A stretch of DNA of 64,000 nucleotides from PALSA-188 sp050746185 (lineage in GTDB: Bacteria; Acidobacteriota; Terriglobia; Terriglobales; Acidobacteriaceae): NCBI GenBank assembly GCA_050746185.1, contig JBOGLA010000005.1, positions 62,001-126,000 of the forward strand. The letters run 5' to 3'. The position numbers and the translations under genes were made by a program. Shown here piece after piece: positions 33,251-42,222 of this stretch (the first letter of the stretch is position 1; the number at the start of each line of letters is the position of its first letter). The notes beneath the pieces were generated by a model. It saw only the letters and a program-made list of their open reading frames with translations, was not told where the DNA came from and ran no database searches.

Positions 33251-36200
33251 TCACGCCGCGGCAGTTCCATATCCATCTGCCGCGCGCACATGAGACACCG
33301 GCTTTTCGTGCAGGAGCAATTCCGTAGCCTGCACTCGCGGCTCGCTGTGGAACCATTGCTGAACGACGTCGTGGCGCAGGAAATTCGCAATCGCCAGCAA
33401 AGTCATGCCCTGATGATGCGCCATCCAGCAGCGGACAACTTCCGGGCGGGCCTTCCCCGACAAACTTCTCCACGTGGAGCGCGGGCGCTGCACCGGATCG
33501 AAGTCCACTGACTCATAGAATCCATATGGCCCCACCCATCGCAGTTGCGCCATTCTTCGCAGATTCCGGAGGGCGGCGTCCGCCTCGACGTTCAACGCCA
33601 GAAATGTCGAGTAGGGCGATATGACCAGTGAATTCAGTTCACCTTTGCGCAAGGCAAGCGCCGGAATGCCAAAGGCGTAATACTGATAGTTTCCCGTCTC
33701 GTCGGTAAGGCTGTAAGCAGCCTCCGAGATTCCCCACGGGGCGTCCCGGGAGGCGGTGAAGGCTTGCTGCGCCCCGACTGACGCTGCGCGCGAGCGTTGA
33801 AGTAAAGTATCAGGGAATGTGCGCATCCATAATGATGGCATAAGATATTCGAACATTGTCCCAGTCCAGGAAAGCAGTACCGGATGGCCATGGTCAACGA
33901 CATGAGCGCGCCCCAGCAGGAACCAACTCTCCTGCGGGATGTCATCTTTCGCAATTGCCGTGAAAAGCGCGATGCATGATTCCGAAGCCAGCAGATCGTA
34001 GCAGGCTGAATTCAGCTCCTTCTTCTCTACCTCAAAACCCACCGACAACAACTTTCGTTTGGGATGCAGCAGAAATTTGAAGTCCATGCGGTTTGCCATT
34101 TCAGCGGCAAAGTCGCTGATCCTAAGAAGGTCAGCGATCAGGCCGCCCGCATGCCATCGAGCCTCCGGGAGCCGGGCCAGCAGGCCACGGTATAAAGTTT
34201 CTTGATTCTTATCTGTCGCTAAGCTCTTATTTGTCGCCGAGCTCTTATCTGTCCCGGAGCCCAAGGCGGCTTCGAGGCGCGCGGCCAGAGCGTCAATAAA
34301 GTTCGGGACGCGTTCGAGCGCCAGAATGTCCCATCCTGTCCGGGCGTTGATCGCGGTGTCGCTTCGCAAAGAAGCGAACTCAGGCAGCAGCCACGGAGCG
34401 GACAATCGGACGGTCTCCTGGATGCTTAAGAGGCGCTTGCGTGCTTCCCCGCGAAACCATTGGGCATCGCCTTCCCGCTTCGATTTGGGACCCTCAGGCG
34501 GATCATCTAACGAAGACTCCGGAAAATTAAGGACCGCTTGCAGCCAATCCTCGTTACTGCGAATCTCTCCTCGAAAGCGATTGATTCGTTTGCGCGGAAA
34601 AGCCCGCAAGTCTGCCAGGATGCGTAAATAGTCAACCAATCCCTCTGCCAGGGCCGGTTGAAGAATTGGCCGCTTGAGCATGTCGAGCGATCCCTGCTGA
34701 AGAGTCCAGAGCGAAGCCACCAGGTTCCCGCTATCTACGGAAGAGACGAAAGCCGGAGGTAACGGCGCCAGAGTTCGCGTGTCATACCAGTTGAGCAAAT
34801 GGCCCCGGTGTTTCTCAAGTCGCTCGGCGGTGGAGAATGTGCGCAGCGTCTCTTCGGCAAATTCGGCAACTGTGAGATATCCGAACTCGCACGCCACCTG
34901 CCTCGCATTCAAAAGAAAACCAAGATTCGTCGGCGAGACCCGTGCGGCAATTGTCGGGGGATTTTCCTGAAGGTTGTCGGGGATCAGCCAGTTGTGCTCT
35001 TCAGTGCTGAATTCAGCGAAGTAACGCCAGGTCCGGATCGCCGCCCGGCGCAGGAATGAATCATCCCGTTGCGAGGCCTCACCGCGGGAAGTATGGTGCG
35101 GACGGTTCAGCCACGTTGAAATAAATTTGCTTCCCGCCCACAGAACCAAAATCGGCAGAGCGGCATAAAAGCCGTTTCTCTTGCTGAACCAGAGAATTAC
35201 TCCCAGCGCCAACGCCAGCGGAGGAACCCAGTCCATGTAAACATCTACGGGGGTTCGTTTCTTTTTCCCCAACTCGGCTTCAGCCGCCGTTTCCCACTCA
35301 AGCAGGCGCTGGCCGGTTACCATGCGCCGAATCAGCGTCCTCACCACCGCGTCAAACGCCACGAGCATCTGGTGGGCAAGAAATGTCAGGGTCAGGAAAA
35401 CGCCGACGTTGCCGGAAAAAAGGGACTCCACAGCGTCGCGGGCGACTTGCGATTTGCGCTCCGCCGCCGCCCTGATCAACTGAAACACGAACCGAAACCA
35501 GGTCGGCGCAAAGAGAATGGCGAGAGTTGCCAGAGTCCAAAATACGGGCCTGCCGGGCAGTACAAGCCAGCAAAGCACGAATAAGAGAAATGTTGCCGGT
35601 TCCACCAGGCTGCGCCGCAAGTTGTCGAAAATCTTCCATTGCGAGACCAGTGAAATGGGATTGCGCACCAGCTTCCCGGATTCGTCGGGCACGCGCGAAA
35701 GCAGCCATTGCGTGATCTGCCAATCGCCGCGCAACCAGCGGTGCTTGCGGCGATTGTGGGCGCTGTAATGCGATGGATAGTCTTCGATGACTTCGATATC
35801 GCTTACCAATCCAGCCCGCGCGTACGCGCCTTCGATCAGATCATGACTGAGCAAGGCATTGCGGGGAAACCGCCGATCGAGCACCTGATGCACCGTGTCC
35901 ACTTCATAAATTCCTTTTCCCGCGAAACTGCCTTCTCCGCATAAGTCCTGATAAATATCCGAAACCGCGCGCGTGTAAATGTCGAACCCGGTTTGGCCGG
36001 AGTAGATGTTCGCCAGGCGCGATGCAGCGGCACTCTGAACGCTGACTCCAACTCGCGGCTGGAGAATTCCGTATCCTGCCGTAACAATATTGCGGTCCGG
36101 ATCAATGATGGCTTGATTCAGCGGATGCGCAAGTGTTCCGGCCATGCGATGCGCCGCGCCGCGCGGAAGCTCGGTGTCAGAATCGAGGGTGATTACGTAC

Positions 36201-37801
36201 CGAGCGTTGGGAAGCACCGACAGGTCTCCCGCTTTGACCGGGAAGCTGTCGTACTGCCGGCGAAGCAGCTTGTTGAGGTCGAGGAGCTTGCCGCGCTTGC
36301 GCTCCCATCCCATCCAAACCCCTTCCCGTGGGTTGTAAATTCGATGGCGGTGAAGCAGAAGGAACGAACCCTCGCCCTGATGGGCGTATTTGTCGTTCAG
36401 CCGCTCGATAAGTTCGGCACAAAGGTCAATTAAGGGATCGTCCTCCCGGGAAGGTTGACGCGAATCAGGCAAGTCGCTGAGCAAAACAAAATGCAAGTTG
36501 CGGTCGTGATTTCCCAGGAAGCGTACTTCGAGATCGTCAACCAGCCGCCGGACCTGTTCCTCGCTGAGCAATAGAGTGGGAACAGCGACCAGGGTCATGC
36601 AATCGTCTGGAATACCCTCGGAGAAATCCATTTTCGGCAGAATTTCTGCGCGCAGCAACGAAGTAGTCAGATAGTTCACCAGTTCCACGGCACTCTGCGA
36701 TGACGGCAGAAACAACGCCAGCAGCGCCAAGAAAATGAGAATTGGAGAACTGTTCGGGTCCGTCAGCAACAGAACGATTGCCGACATAATGACGCAACAC
36801 AGAATGGCAATGGTGGGGATGTAATATTCGTCGGGATGCCTGAGCAGAAAATCCTGAATACGCCGGCCAAGGGACGGCTTGAATCGTACTTTCTCGTTGA
36901 GAACGCTACGGCCTTCGGAAATCAGATAGTAGCCGATGTGCGATTTCCGCAACTCCATGCGGGAGGTTCGCAGCGGTTGGCTTCCGGCTTCCCGGGCCAA
37001 GGCAAGCGCTTCCTGCGCCACCTCCATCTCGGTGAAATCGCAGCGCTCGGCTATCTCGACGATTGTCTTGCGGTAGAGTTCCCGGCTTTCAAAATCCATT
37101 CCGGAATAGGCGCCCGCCGGATCATCGCGCAAGACCCCGTCAAACACAATCAGCGGCTCGATAATCTCCTTCCACGACGTTTCCGTAATATCCCGCAGGC
37201 TGCGGATACAAAGTCCGACATCATGCCGGCTGTCCTTGCCGGCTAGCGCGCGTTTTCCCCGGACTGCAATTTCTTCCAGCAGCGCCAGCTTCATGCACGC
37301 CACCAGCGCCCACAACTCTTTTACGTTAAGCACAACGTTTTCCTGAAAAACTTCAAGGTACGCGGCAAAAGCCGATTCGCTGAACTCATAGGAGGCAGCA
37401 ACCAGAAATCCCCTGGCAACCGCAGCTGCCCGCGGAACCGTTTCACCGCCGGCGGTATATACGTGGGGGATCTTCGTCAGTGGCTGAACAGCGTCGGCGG
37501 TTGCATGCGATTCTGTGTAGAGCAGACGAACGTTATCGTGAAGCCAGCGGAGATCATCGCTCAATTCAGTTTTTGGCACGGGTTGGTGTAGCGCAGCCAA
37601 GACCGGAGCGAGCGCGGCATTCAGGGTGCGCCGCTCCCCGACAATCCAATCCGAAGACTTGACCGCGGGATTCCACGGCAAATTACGTGAAAGCCCGGAT
37701 GCAGAGGAACGCAGCCTGTCAAACTCCGCGCTTTCGGGCGGACGGCCGGATTGGGCCTCTTTCTCGTGGTGAAGCGTCTCGGTTTGAGGATTTTGCGGCA
37801 T
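33251..37801 (-). CDS. cyclic beta-1,2-glucan synthase-like protein, lacking the C-terminal phosphorylase part
   Basis: A 1516-residue membrane protein. The first about 330 residues are hydrophilic; residues about 400-790 are a GT84-type glycosyltransferase domain (LDSDTELPRGA with DxD, then GEGSFAGKGIYEVDT, then RRKHRWLRGDWQ of the (Q/R)xxRW type). Several membrane helices flank it (about 330-380, 740-800, 820-910). The C-terminal part (about 1290-1500) is a PF10091 glycoamylase-like domain (YLMPSLWMRTF; PWGISEAAY; YAFGIPALALRKGE; CWMAHHQGMTL). Agrobacterium and Brucella synthases are about 2800-2900 residues and continue with a GH94-like phosphorylase; here the gene stops 50 codons after the glycoamylase segment. 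Whether that is the normal acidobacterial form or a loss is open. Confidence 0.85.
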   Translation of the reverse strand: MPQNPQTETLHHEKEAQSGRPPESAEFDRLRSSASGLSRNLPWNPAVKSSDWIVGERRTLNAALAPVLAALHQPVPKTELSDDLRWLHDNVRLLYTESHATADAVQPLTKIPHVYTAGGETVPRAAAVARGFLVAASYEFSESAFAAYLEVFQENVVLNVKELWALVACMKLALLEEIAVRGKRALAGKDSRHDVGLCIRSLRDITETSWKEIIEPLIVFDGVLRDDPAGAYSGMDFESRELYRKTIVEIAERCDFTEMEVAQEALALAREAGSQPLRTSRMELRKSHIGYYLISEGRSVLNEKVRFKPSLGRRIQDFLLRHPDEYYIPTIAILCCVIMSAIVLLLTDPNSSPILIFLALLALFLPSSQSAVELVNYLTTSLLRAEILPKMDFSEGIPDDCMTLVAVPTLLLSEEQVRRLVDDLEVRFLGNHDRNLHFVLLSDLPDSRQPSREDDPLIDLCAELIERLNDKYAHQGEGSFLLLHRHRIYNPREGVWMGWERKRGKLLDLNKLLRRQYDSFPVKAGDLSVLPNARYVITLDSDTELPRGAAHRMAGTLAHPLNQAIIDPDRNIVTAGYGILQPRVGVSVQSAAASRLANIYSGQTGFDIYTRAVSDIYQDLCGEGSFAGKGIYEVDTVHQVLDRRFPRNALLSHDLIEGAYARAGLVSDIEVIEDYPSHYSAHNRRKHRWLRGDWQITQWLLSRVPDESGKLVRNPISLVSQWKIFDNLRRSLVEPATFLLFVLCWLVLPGRPVFWTLATLAILFAPTWFRFVFQLIRAAAERKSQVARDAVESLFSGNVGVFLTLTFLAHQMLVAFDAVVRTLIRRMVTGQRLLEWETAAEAELGKKKRTPVDVYMDWVPPLALALGVILWFSKRNGFYAALPILVLWAGSKFISTWLNRPHHTSRGEASQRDDSFLRRAAIRTWRYFAEFSTEEHNWLIPDNLQENPPTIAARVSPTNLGFLLNARQVACEFGYLTVAEFAEETLRTFSTAERLEKHRGHLLNWYDTRTLAPLPPAFVSSVDSGNLVASLWTLQQGSLDMLKRPILQPALAEGLVDYLRILADLRAFPRKRINRFRGEIRSNEDWLQAVLNFPESSLDDPPEGPKSKREGDAQWFRGEARKRLLSIQETVRLSAPWLLPEFASLRSDTAINARTGWDILALERVPNFIDALAARLEAALGSGTDKSSATNKSLATDKNQETLYRGLLARLPEARWHAGGLIADLLRISDFAAEMANRMDFKFLLHPKRKLLSVGFEVEKKELNSACYDLLASESCIALFTAIAKDDIPQESWFLLGRAHVVDHGHPVLLSWTGTMFEYLMPSLWMRTFPDTLLQRSRAASVGAQQAFTASRDAPWGISEAAYSLTDETGNYQYYAFGIPALALRKGELNSLVISPYSTFLALNVEADAALRNLRRMAQLRWVGPYGFYESVDFDPVQRPRSTWRSLSGKARPEVVRCWMAHHQGMTLLAIANFLRHDVVQQWFHSEPRVQATELLLHEKPVSHVRAADGYGTAAA
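34207..34260 (-). repeat. three tandem 18-bp repeats inside the glucan synthase gene
   Basis: Units 34207-34224, 34225-34242 and 34243-34260 differ at few positions (TCTTATCTGTCGCTAAGC type). They keep the frame and encode three six-residue repeats of the pattern ATDKSL/ATNKSL in a hydrophilic loop of the synthase. Confidence 0.85.
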
Positions 37802-37816
37802 TTTCTCTCGTCCAGC

Positions 37817-39637
37817 TTACCGGTAACTGGCGGCTTGCATTTCGAACATTTCGGCGTAGCGTCCGCCAAGACGCGACAATTGCTCGTGATTTCCGTCCTC
37901 GGCGATATTTCCGCCTTCGAGGACAACAATTCTGTCAGCCATGCGTACGGTCGAAAATCTGTGCGAGATGAACAGCGCCATCTTTCCCGCGGTAAGTTCC
38001 GCGAACCGGTGGAACACTTCGAATTCGCTGCGCGCATCGAGAGCGGCGGTTGGTTCGTCGAGGATCAGCAGTTGAGCATTCCGCAAGTAAGCCCTCGCCA
38101 GCGCGATTTTCTGCCATTCTCCGCCGGAAAGGTCAACGCCTCCATCAAAGCGGCGGCCTAACATCTGCTCGTAGTGGAGCGGAAGTTTTTCGATGACCTG
38201 ATCCGCGAGGCTTTTCCGAGATGCAGTTTGCAGCAACTTTTGATTGCTGAGCTCATCAATCTGGCCGACCGCAATGTTTTCGCGCGCCGTCATTTCATAA
38301 CGCATGAAGTCCTGGAAGATCACTCCAATCTCGCGGTAGAGATCTTCCAGGTCATACTCGCGAAGGTCCACTCCATCCAGCAGGATTTGCCCTTCGGTCG
38401 GGTCGTAGAGCCGGGTTATTAGCTTTACGATCGTTGTCTTGCCCTGTCCATTCTCTCCGATAAGCGCAACACGCTCCGCCGGATGCAAATGGAAATTTAA
38501 TCGGTTCAGAATCAAGCGTGGGCTGCCCGGATAGGCAAATGAAACATCGCGAAACTCAAAGCCGCGCACAATCGGCTTCGGAGCGGGCAGAGCGTTCGGC
38601 TTGGAGCGAATGGTCGGCTGCATCTCGAAGAATGCCAAAAGATCGGTCAGGAATAGAGCCTGGTCTGCGATTCCGGAGACCGTGGAGAAAATTTGCTGAA
38701 TGTTGTTGCTGGCCTGGAGAATTGCATTCGTGAGCAAGTACCAGGTGCCGAGCGAAAATACTCCGGTAAGAGTGCGCCAGATTACGATTACGTAAGCCGA
38801 ATAGTAACCGGCGGTGGCAATGATCGAAAGAAACGCGCCGGCGACGAGTTTTCGGCGTGACAGCCCCACATTTTCTTCGTAAATTTCGTCCGACAGCCGG
38901 GTAAAGCGCTCGGTCAGAAAATCCTTCAGTCCAAAAAGTTTCAGCTCCTTGGCGGCTTCTTTGCTTCCCCCCACGACCCGCAGGTAATCCATCTGCCGCC
39001 GGACCGGCGTCTGCCGAAAATTTTTGGCATAACCCAGGAAAGCAAAATGACTTTCCCCAAGAAACGCCGGAATCACTCCGCCAATCAGCAACAACATCAG
39101 CCACGGCGAGTAAATGATAATGGTGATCGAGAGGGTGAGAGTTGTGACGGCTAATTGGACGAGCCGTCCGATTTGCTGGATCATTCCCAGGCGATCCGTG
39201 GCCTGCACTCGCGCCCTTTCGAGACGATCGTAGAAAACCGGATCTTCGTAGGCGATCAGATCCAGTTCCGCGGCATGCTTCATTACTTGAATACTGACGT
39301 GCCGCATGTATTTGTCAGCCAGCAGCGAGTCCGAATAATCAATCGCTCTGGCCAACACGCTGGTCACAACCGCTAACGCAAATTCCAAAGCAACCAGCCA
39401 CCAGAATCGAGGGCCAACCGGCTGGTGAGAGGAAATGGCGTGGACAATCCGGTCAAGAATTAATTTGGGAACCCACAAAAGGGCCAAAGGGAACAGCGAA
39501 GCAAAGAAACGCGACACCAGCCCGAAAGTTACGACGGCGGGGCCGGATTGCCACACGATTTTAAGAACTGGAGGGACGTTACGAAGCGCAGTAAGGCGTT
39601 CCTGCCAACTGCTCCGGAAGTCCTTATTTCCCGCCAT
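37817..39637 (-). CDS. ABC transporter, fused membrane and ATPase domains
   Basis: A 606-residue exporter half-transporter of the MsbA/MRP type. Six membrane helices lie within residues about 30-320 and the ATPase follows: Walker A GENGQGKTTI, signature LSGGEWQKIALARAY, Walker B LLILDEPTAALDA, His in FISHR. Its ATG (39635-39637) is chosen over a TTG five codons upstream. It is 15 bases upstream of the glucan synthase gene on the same strand. That position suggests export of the glucan or a related lipid, as NdvA/ChvA does for cyclic beta-1,2-glucan; this is inference. Confidence 0.85.
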   Translation of the reverse strand: MAGNKDFRSSWQERLTALRNVPPVLKIVWQSGPAVVTFGLVSRFFASLFPLALLWVPKLILDRIVHAISSHQPVGPRFWWLVALEFALAVVTSVLARAIDYSDSLLADKYMRHVSIQVMKHAAELDLIAYEDPVFYDRLERARVQATDRLGMIQQIGRLVQLAVTTLTLSITIIIYSPWLMLLLIGGVIPAFLGESHFAFLGYAKNFRQTPVRRQMDYLRVVGGSKEAAKELKLFGLKDFLTERFTRLSDEIYEENVGLSRRKLVAGAFLSIIATAGYYSAYVIVIWRTLTGVFSLGTWYLLTNAILQASNNIQQIFSTVSGIADQALFLTDLLAFFEMQPTIRSKPNALPAPKPIVRGFEFRDVSFAYPGSPRLILNRLNFHLHPAERVALIGENGQGKTTIVKLITRLYDPTEGQILLDGVDLREYDLEDLYREIGVIFQDFMRYEMTARENIAVGQIDELSNQKLLQTASRKSLADQVIEKLPLHYEQMLGRRFDGGVDLSGGEWQKIALARAYLRNAQLLILDEPTAALDARSEFEVFHRFAELTAGKMALFISHRFSTVRMADRIVVLEGGNIAEDGNHEQLSRLGGRYAEMFEMQAASYR

Positions 39638-39894
39638 GCCGAGAAGCCCCAAAAATTGCTTTAAGAAAAATTAAGTATTGTGAGCGACCGCCATGTCAAC
39701 ATCCAAAGGAGGTCCGGCTTAAAGATGCCCCGATAACCTCTAAGGTTTGTTTTAACACATACTTAGGGCCGATTCCTGAGATTCTCGGCATCGCCATATG
39801 GCCGGATTATCTTCCCCCTGGCTGTCGGAACCAACAGCAACTGAAGAACGTACAATAATTTGTTATACGTTCGTTCCTGTTAAAGGAGACATTC

Positions 39895-40374
39895 ATGCGC
39901 AAGATCGCGGTTATGGTTTGCGTTCTCGGAGCTTTCGCCATGGTATCTTTCGCGGCCTCTTCCAGCGGCAACGCATCCGACGAACACAATTCAATCGTCA
40001 TTGTGTTCAAAGACGGCCACCAGCAAGCGTTCCCAATGTCCGAGGTGGCGCGCATAGAATTTGCCACTCCCAAGCCTTCGGTCTCGGGCTCATGGCCTGC
40101 CCACTTTCTAGGCAAATGGAAGGTCGGTGACGGAGCGGGAAGCACATTCATCATCACGCTGTTTCGCAACGGCGAGGCGAAGAAGACTATAGGATCCGGG
40201 CACGGCACCTGGACGGCTGAGAATGGCGAGGCTCACATCAGCTGGGACGATGGCTGGCATGACGCGATACGGAAAGCGGGCGATGGGTACGAGAAGGCAG
40301 CATTTGAGCCCGGAAGAACGTTTTCAGACGATCCGTCAAACGTTGCCCAGGCCACACGTACAGAGCCAATCTAA
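39895..40374 (+). CDS. small secreted protein
   Basis: A 159-residue protein with a clear Sec signal (MRKIAVMVCVLGAFAMVSFA, cleavage near A-A-S) and a strong AAAGGAG about seven bases before the ATG. The mature part is hydrophilic with a SIVIVFKDGHQQAFPMSEVARIEF segment, repeated Trp/Gly residues (FLGKWKVGDGAGSTFI; HGTWTAENGEAHISWDDGWH), which suggest a small beta-barrel. No known family named. It lies between the divergent ABC exporter and the Tat-exported hydrolase. Confidence 0.75.
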   Translation: MRKIAVMVCVLGAFAMVSFAASSSGNASDEHNSIVIVFKDGHQQAFPMSEVARIEFATPKPSVSGSWPAHFLGKWKVGDGAGSTFIITLFRNGEAKKTIGSGHGTWTAENGEAHISWDDGWHDAIRKAGDGYEKAAFEPGRTFSDDPSNVAQATRTEPI

Positions 40375-40702
40375 TCCCACCGCGCCGGTTGGCAAAGGCG
40401 GTTGCATGAGCCGCTTGGATGAGCCGCTTCCTTGCGGTGCCCCATGGGATCAAGTTACTGGTTACTGGCGAGACGTGATTACCCGGATGGGTATTGACCC
40501 GACCCCCAATTCCGGCCAGATTGCTCAAGCAATTTCCGGCGTTTCCGCCGCAACTGTGAAGTTTTTTCACAGTCCGAAGAAAAAAGCGCCCGTTTCGCAT
40601 ATATCTCGTGCATCCGTGAGGTCTGGACAGGCATAATACACATTACCCCCCTCCAAACTAGCTGGAAACGAAACTCAAATTCAGGGAAAGACCCGTTTTT
40701 AA
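40375..40702. other. 328-base gap without a convincing gene
   Basis: The overlapping open frame at 40223-40636 has the composition of a shadow of the secreted protein gene and is not supported. A short hairpin CTGTGAA/TTCACAG (40554-40572) is present, with no T-run after it. Nothing else is seen; it may hold the promoter of the hydrolase gene. Confidence 0.5.
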
Positions 40703-42052
40703 ATGGCTTGGAATCGTCGTCAATTTTTAAAGACAGCAGCGACTGGCGCGGTTCTGCTTCCGCTGGCGGGGAGAAGCTTCGCTTCCCGCGTTTTGACGCC
40801 TGCGGACGATGCGGACAACGATCCCGGCGCCGGACTTTTGGATGATTTGCAGCGAGCCGCCTTCGAATTCTTTTGGAATGAAGCGGACCCGCATACTGGG
40901 CTGGTCCGCGACCGAGCCAGTGCCGACGGCGGCGATCGAAGACTGGGAAGCAGCATTGCTGCCACCGGATTCGGCTTGACCGCGCTGTGCATCGGTCACC
41001 AGCGGGGTTATGGCTCGCGACCCGAGATCATGGCTAGGGTGCGCCGAAACCTCCACTTTCTGGCTCATCAAGCCCCGACGGAACGCGGCTTTCTTTACCA
41101 CTTTGTTGAGATGAATTCGGGCAAGAGGAGCGTCGGGTCAGAAATCTCGCCGATGGACATGGCCATATTGCTTTGCGGCGCGTTGACATGCCGCGAGTAT
41201 TTTCACGACGCGCAGATTCGCCATGACGCCACACTGCTTTATCACCGCGTAGATTGGCCATGGGCTCTAAACAAAGGCGAAACATTTGCGCTGGACTGGA
41301 CTCCGGAATTCGGCTTCAGCCCGCTTCGGTGGGACGCCTATTGCGAGTCCATGATGCTTTATCTCCTGGCGCTCGGGTCGCCGACACACCCAATTTCTCC
41401 GCAATGCTGGCACAGCATCCGGAGACCGGAGATCGTCTACGGGGATTACCGGTTCATTTCTGCGCCCGCACCATTGTTCGTGCATCAGTTTTCCCATGCG
41501 TGGTTTGATTTCCGCAACAAGCGGGATCAGTACGCAAACTATTTCGATAATTCCGTAATCGCCTGCCGGGCGCACCGCCAGTTCTGTGCCTCGCTGAGCA
41601 CGGACTTCCCCTGTTACTCCGAGGATGTCTGGGGGATAACTGCTTCCGATTCGTCGGCAGGCTATGTGGCGTGGGGCGGACCTCCCATGCTGGGGCCCAT
41701 AGACGGAACAATCGTCCCGGCGGCGTCCGCCGGTTCGCTGCCGTTTCTATTCAATGAATCATTGGTGGTTCTGCGAAATTTGCGCGGGTACTACGGCCGC
41801 CAGATCTGGAAACGCTACGGTTTCGTAGATGCTTTTAATCCTCTGACCGGATGGACGAGTTCGGATGTCCTTGGAATTGACGTCGGCATCAGCATGCTCA
41901 TGGCGGAGAACGCCCGGAGCCAGATGGTCTGGAACACGTTCATGCGCAACCGCGAAGTAGGCGTGGCGCTGGAAAAGGCCGGGTTTCGTTCTCTTTACGG
42001 CCCTTTTCCTGCGTACGCGGACCAGTCGCCGCAACTGCCTTCGCGCGGCTAA
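40703..42052 (+). CDS. Tat-exported PF10091/GH144-like beta-glucan hydrolase
   Basis: A 449-residue exported enzyme. The twin-arginine signal is NRRQFLKTAATGAVLLPLAG. The catalytic region is a PF10091-type (alpha/alpha)6 barrel: DLQRAAFEFFWNEADPHTGLVRDRAS, then SIAATGFGLTALCIGHQRGYG, then SPMDMAILLCGAL and the conserved WDAYCESMMLYLLALGSP. This is the domain of GH144 endo-beta-1,2-glucanases (Chitinophaga enzyme), so hydrolysis of beta-1,2-glucan in the periplasm is plausible. The same domain is also the last part of the glucan synthase about 3 kb away, which supports a shared substrate. Exact specificity is not proven. Confidence 0.8.
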   Translation: MAWNRRQFLKTAATGAVLLPLAGRSFASRVLTPADDADNDPGAGLLDDLQRAAFEFFWNEADPHTGLVRDRASADGGDRRLGSSIAATGFGLTALCIGHQRGYGSRPEIMARVRRNLHFLAHQAPTERGFLYHFVEMNSGKRSVGSEISPMDMAILLCGALTCREYFHDAQIRHDATLLYHRVDWPWALNKGETFALDWTPEFGFSPLRWDAYCESMMLYLLALGSPTHPISPQCWHSIRRPEIVYGDYRFISAPAPLFVHQFSHAWFDFRNKRDQYANYFDNSVIACRAHRQFCASLSTDFPCYSEDVWGITASDSSAGYVAWGGPPMLGPIDGTIVPAASAGSLPFLFNESLVVLRNLRGYYGRQIWKRYGFVDAFNPLTGWTSSDVLGIDVGISMLMAENARSQMVWNTFMRNREVGVALEKAGFRSLYGPFPAYADQSPQLPSRG

Positions 42053-42222
42053 GCGTCAATTGCCCTCAATCCGCATGTGTCCGGCGAGTTACTCCCCGGA
42101 CTAACTTCCTTCAATTCCGTTACTTTCGGGGCAAACTCTGCATCATAACTTATGTCTGGCGTTGTCAGCATTCCCAATTACAATTGCTTCGAAAATAACA
42201 ATTGCAGCGCTGATACGGAAGA

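Noticed and set aside
40554..40572. CTGTGAA/TTCACAG hairpin considered as a terminator of the small secreted protein gene
   Set aside because: It is nearly 180 bases after the stop and followed by A-rich sequence, not by a T-run.
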